DNA from: Xenococcus sp039190385
Lineage (GTDB): Bacteria > Cyanobacteriota > Cyanobacteriia > Cyanobacteriales > Xenococcaceae
NCBI GenBank assembly: GCA_039190385.1
Contig: JBCCYD010000039.1
Location: forward strand, 1-23,579
Length of the DNA stretch: 23,579 bases
Direction of reading: 5' to 3'
Below are positions 20,998 through 23,579 of the stretch, piece after piece; the first letter of the stretch is position 1, and each line of letters starts with the position of its first letter. The notes beneath the pieces were generated by a model. It saw only the letters and a program-made list of their open reading frames with translations. It had not been told where the DNA came from and ran no database searches. Made by a program: the position numbers and the translations under genes.

Positions 20998-22788
20998 ATG
21001 GCATTGGTCGTTCAAAAATATGGTGGTACTTCTGTTGGCTCGGTAGAACGGATTCAAGCGGTTGCCCAAAGAATACACAAAAATGTTCAGCAGGGCAATA
21101 GTCTAGTGGTTGTCGTATCGGCAATGGGAAAAAGCACCGACACCCTAGTCAATCTAGCACAGCAAATTTCCGCTAATCCTTCCCGTCGAGAAATGGATAT
21201 GCTGCTATCAACAGGGGAACAAGTCTCGATCGCGCTGTTGAGTATGGCACTACAGGAATTAGGGCAACCCGCTATTTCTTTAACAGGCGCTCAAGTAGGA
21301 ATTGTCACTGAAGCCGCCCATTCTCGGGCCAGAATTTTAGAAATTGATACCAAACGTTTATTAAAACATCTCAATCAAGGCGAAGTCGTTGTGGTTGCCG
21401 GTTTCCAAGGAGTTAGCGATCGCCAAAGTCTAGAAATTACTACTTTAGGCAGAGGTGGTTCTGATACTTCTGCTGTAGCCTTGGCCGCTTCTTTGAAGGC
21501 TAATCGTTGCGAAATCTATACTGATGTGCCTGGAATTCTCACCACAGATCCTCGTCTGGTTCCCGAAGCACAATTAATGTCAGAAATTACCGCCGATGAA
21601 ATGCTGGAGTTGGCAAGTTTAGGCGCTAAAGTTTTACATCCTCGGGCAGTGGAAATTGCTCGCAACTATGGCATGCCGTTAGTGGTTTTATCTAGTTGGA
21701 GTGATGCGGCAGGCACTAAAGTTACTAGTCCTGTTCCCAAACCGCGATCGCTTGCCGGATTGGAAATAACTAAAGCCGTCGATGGGGTAGAAATCGATAA
21801 CAATCAATCAAAAGTTGCTTTACTGAGAATTCCTGATTGCCCCGGAGTAGCCGCTAAGCTATTTAACACGATCGCTGAACAACAAGTAGATGTAGATCTA
21901 ATTATTCAATCAATTCATGAAGCAAATACTAACGATATCGCCTTTACAGTAACCAAAGATGCGCTCAAACAAGCTGAAGCTGTCGCCCATGCGATCGCAC
22001 CTGCTTTTCGAAGCGCTCCCGAATCCACAGAAGAAGCAGAAGTCATGATCGATAATCAAATCGCCAAGATTGCTATTTCTGGGGCAGGGATGATTGGTCG
22101 TCCTGGAATTGCTGCGCAAATGTTTAGAACTTTGGCCAAAGCAGGAGTTAATATCCAAATGATATCCACCTCTGAAGTCAAAGTGAGCTGTATCATCGAC
22201 CAATCCCAACGTGATTTGTCCTCGGAAGTTCTTTGTAAAGCTTTTGAGATCGAAAGTTCGACGCTGCCAATTAAAAATCCAGTAACAGACTCGGAAGTTC
22301 CTCCTGTAAGGGGTGTGGCATTAGATCGGGATCAAGCGCGCTTAGCAATTGTTCATGTCCCAGATCGCCCAGGAATGGCAGCCCAAATTTTTGGATTACT
22401 AGCCGACAAAAATATTAGTGTCGATACAATTATCCAATCACAGCGTTCTCGGATTGTTAATGATGTAGCAACCCGCGATATTGCCTTTACTCTGGCTCAA
22501 GATGACGCTCAAATTGCCGCTGAGGTTTTGGGTGAATTAGCAAAAAATATTGGTTGTGGAGAAATTACGGTGGATACCGCGATCGCAAAAGTGAGCATTG
22601 TCGGCGCTGGCATGGTAGGCAATCCAGGCGTTGCTGCGCAATTTTTCTCAGCTCTGGCCGAAGCAAAAATCAATATCCAAATGATCACCACATCCGAGAT
22701 CAAAATTAGTTGTGTAGTCGCCGAAGAGCAGGGAGTACAAGCATTACAATCTGTCCATAATGCTTTTGGCCTATCCAAAAAATCATGA
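20998..22788 (+). CDS. lysC: Aspartate kinase with four ACT domains
   Basis: Phosphorylates aspartate, the first step towards lysine, threonine and methionine. The 596-residue protein opens with the kinase signature VQKYGGTSVGSVERI, then SAMGKSTDTL, GRGGSDTSAVALAASL (151-166) and TDVPGILTTDPRL. Four ACT domains follow at about 272-320, 356-405, 448-500 and 530-585. Units 1 and 3 (DCPGVAAKLFNTIA / DRPGMAAQIFGLLA) and 2 and 4 (GRPGIAAQMF / GNPGVAAQFF) resemble each other, so an ACT pair has been duplicated. This length and layout are characteristic of cyanobacterial aspartate kinases; feedback control by lysine and threonine is expected from the family. It is transcribed alone, with a GGGGGG ribosome site and a hairpin terminator downstream. 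Confidence 0.97.
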   Translation: MALVVQKYGGTSVGSVERIQAVAQRIHKNVQQGNSLVVVVSAMGKSTDTLVNLAQQISANPSRREMDMLLSTGEQVSIALLSMALQELGQPAISLTGAQVGIVTEAAHSRARILEIDTKRLLKHLNQGEVVVVAGFQGVSDRQSLEITTLGRGGSDTSAVALAASLKANRCEIYTDVPGILTTDPRLVPEAQLMSEITADEMLELASLGAKVLHPRAVEIARNYGMPLVVLSSWSDAAGTKVTSPVPKPRSLAGLEITKAVDGVEIDNNQSKVALLRIPDCPGVAAKLFNTIAEQQVDVDLIIQSIHEANTNDIAFTVTKDALKQAEAVAHAIAPAFRSAPESTEEAEVMIDNQIAKIAISGAGMIGRPGIAAQMFRTLAKAGVNIQMISTSEVKVSCIIDQSQRDLSSEVLCKAFEIESSTLPIKNPVTDSEVPPVRGVALDRDQARLAIVHVPDRPGMAAQIFGLLADKNISVDTIIQSQRSRIVNDVATRDIAFTLAQDDAQIAAEVLGELAKNIGCGEITVDTAIAKVSIVGAGMVGNPGVAAQFFSALAEAKINIQMITTSEIKISCVVAEEQGVQALQSVHNAFGLSKKS

Positions 22789-22814
22789 ATAGTTGGCATA
22801 TTTTTGTCTGTAGC

Positions 22815-22842
22815 AAAATGTAAAGCTGCTACTTTACATTTT
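22815..22842 (+). terminator. Hairpin terminator of the aspartate kinase gene
   Basis: AAAATGTAAAG (22815-22825) and CTTTACATTTT (22832-22842) form a perfect 11-bp stem around the loop CTGCTA, 26 bases after the stop codon. The T run is inside the distal stem, followed by CTC, so it is a slightly atypical intrinsic terminator; it could act in both directions. Confidence 0.65.
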
Positions 22843-23045
22843 CTCAACGGAATTTTATCTATTTTTTATTAGACTATCTGTGAAATCGCCAAAGCTTAAT
22901 TTTTACTAAAAATAGGTGTTTTACAGGATGTACAAACTCAGGGAAAATAATAATATAAAAAACATTGGAGCTCTTACAATTTTGTAGTTGCTCATTTAAA
23001 AATTATTTTTGTTTAACTTTCACTCACTAATAAAATATTCTAAAA

Positions 23046-23267
23046 ATGAAAATAGAACATTTAAGTATCTTCAATGGTTATCTTGTTACAGTCTATTTTA
23101 CTGCTGAGTTGGGTTGGCGCTACAGTGTTGTATTGAATGATGGTAGTATTTTCCAGCCCTATGATCTATACCAAACTTCTAAAGAAGCTTACGAAGTAGT
23201 CAATGATATTCTCGATTTAGTTATCTTATCTGATCGCCACGAAGTAGATACTACCCAGTTATACTAG
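23046..23267 (+). CDS. Small protein of unknown function, 73 residues
   Basis: I do not recognise this family. The protein starts MKIEHLSIFNGYLVTVYF and appears to have three or four beta strands (YLVTVYF, WRYSVVLNDG, SIFQPYDLY). An acidic helix follows (SKEAYEVVNDILDLVILS) with a short polar end. It has no signal peptide, membrane segment or cysteine. Hydrophobic spacing and composition look like a real protein rather than a chance frame, but there is no Shine-Dalgarno sequence and both flanks are long AT-rich gaps (257 and 156 bases). Confidence 0.55.
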   Translation: MKIEHLSIFNGYLVTVYFTAELGWRYSVVLNDGSIFQPYDLYQTSKEAYEVVNDILDLVILSDRHEVDTTQLY

Positions 23268-23423
23268 ATTTATATTACTAAGTAACTAGACTCGATTAAA
23301 GTTAGATTTAACCTTAAAGAGTTAAGCGTCAGACAAATATTAGAAAATATAATATTTCTTTACATAGTTATATTTTATCAAATCGATATACTTAGTCATA
23401 TAAATTATCAATGAGAAGTTGCG

Positions 23424-23579
23424 ATGAACTATGCTTTATCTCTTTTAAAGAAAATATCAGAACAAACTATTGTTTTGATTATAGCGATTATAATTAGCTG
23501 TTCAGGAGTTTTGTATTTATCCAAAATTCCTCAAAATATTTTCGGTTGGTTTTTTCCCACTACCTACACTACGACTGAG
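23424..23579 (+). CDS. Membrane-anchored protein, N-terminal part (cut by window edge)
   Basis: An ATG at 23424 opens a frame that runs off the window after 52 codons. The visible part has a short positive N-terminus (MNYALSLLKKISE) and then one strong hydrophobic segment (QTIVLIIAIIISCSGVLYL, about 14-32). This is followed by a region with FGWFFPTTYTTTE that would lie outside the cytoplasm in a signal-anchor topology. A weak GAGAAG stands about seven bases upstream. The function cannot be named from this part. Confidence 0.5.
   Translation, partial: MNYALSLLKKISEQTIVLIIAIIISCSGVLYLSKIPQNIFGWFFPTTYTTTE

Noticed and set aside
23335..23357. AAATATTA...TAATATTT hairpin after the 73-residue gene
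   Set aside because: It consists only of A and T pairs in very AT-rich DNA, with no T run; expected by chance.

Overview
The window reads as chromosomal DNA of a cyanobacterium. The signs are many copies of the HIP1 octamer GCGATCGC (for example 106-113, 2279-2286, 4517-4524), heptanucleotide tandem arrays, a topoisomerase I ending in glycine-rich repeats and a lysine-rich tail rather than zinc fingers, an aspartate kinase with four ACT domains, and an lpxC-fabZ-lpxA cluster. Base composition is moderately AT-rich and intergenic DNA is very AT-rich. The sequence does not fix the genus.

Left part (1-5.6 kb), accessory. It opens with the 3' end of an insertion-sequence transposase. The IS abuts a dynamin-like GTPase gene that has lost its 5' end and carries two in-frame stops (216-218 TAA, 1602-1604 TAG) but no frameshift. 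Next come a convergent membrane protein with seven exact 20-residue tandem repeats and, divergent from it, a four-TM DUF4231/SLATT-like protein. That gene overlaps tail-to-tail with an orphan molybdate-binding lipoprotein gene (modA).

Middle (5.8-15.3 kb). topA is followed by a repeat-rich stretch with a small DUF29-like relic. A minus-strand run follows: GTPase-DUF697, then a solo HsdR_N-type nuclease domain protein, then TlyA-type rRNA methyltransferase, closed by a clear hairpin terminator. Beyond a 379-bp gap is a 1005-residue CheA-type hybrid kinase with an acidic N-terminus, no visible Hpt domain and two duplicated receivers. It resembles the C-terminal half of a split PilL.

Right part (15.3-23.6 kb), mostly housekeeping. 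It holds the lipid A/fatty acid cluster lpxC-fabZ-lpxA (minus strand), a divergent cyclophilin lipoprotein, a FabF-like ketoacyl synthase, a 53-residue conserved small protein, a SAM hydrolase, a CPXCG zinc-ribbon protein, aspartate kinase with a terminator, a 73-residue orphan, and the start of a membrane-anchored ORF cut by the window edge.

The best candidates for something undescribed are the left membrane-associated group (dynamin-like GTPase, 20-residue solenoid protein, SLATT-like protein) and the placement of heptad arrays directly after stop codons and in the leaders of fatty-acid genes. Both are inferences from layout and sequence pattern, not demonstrated systems.
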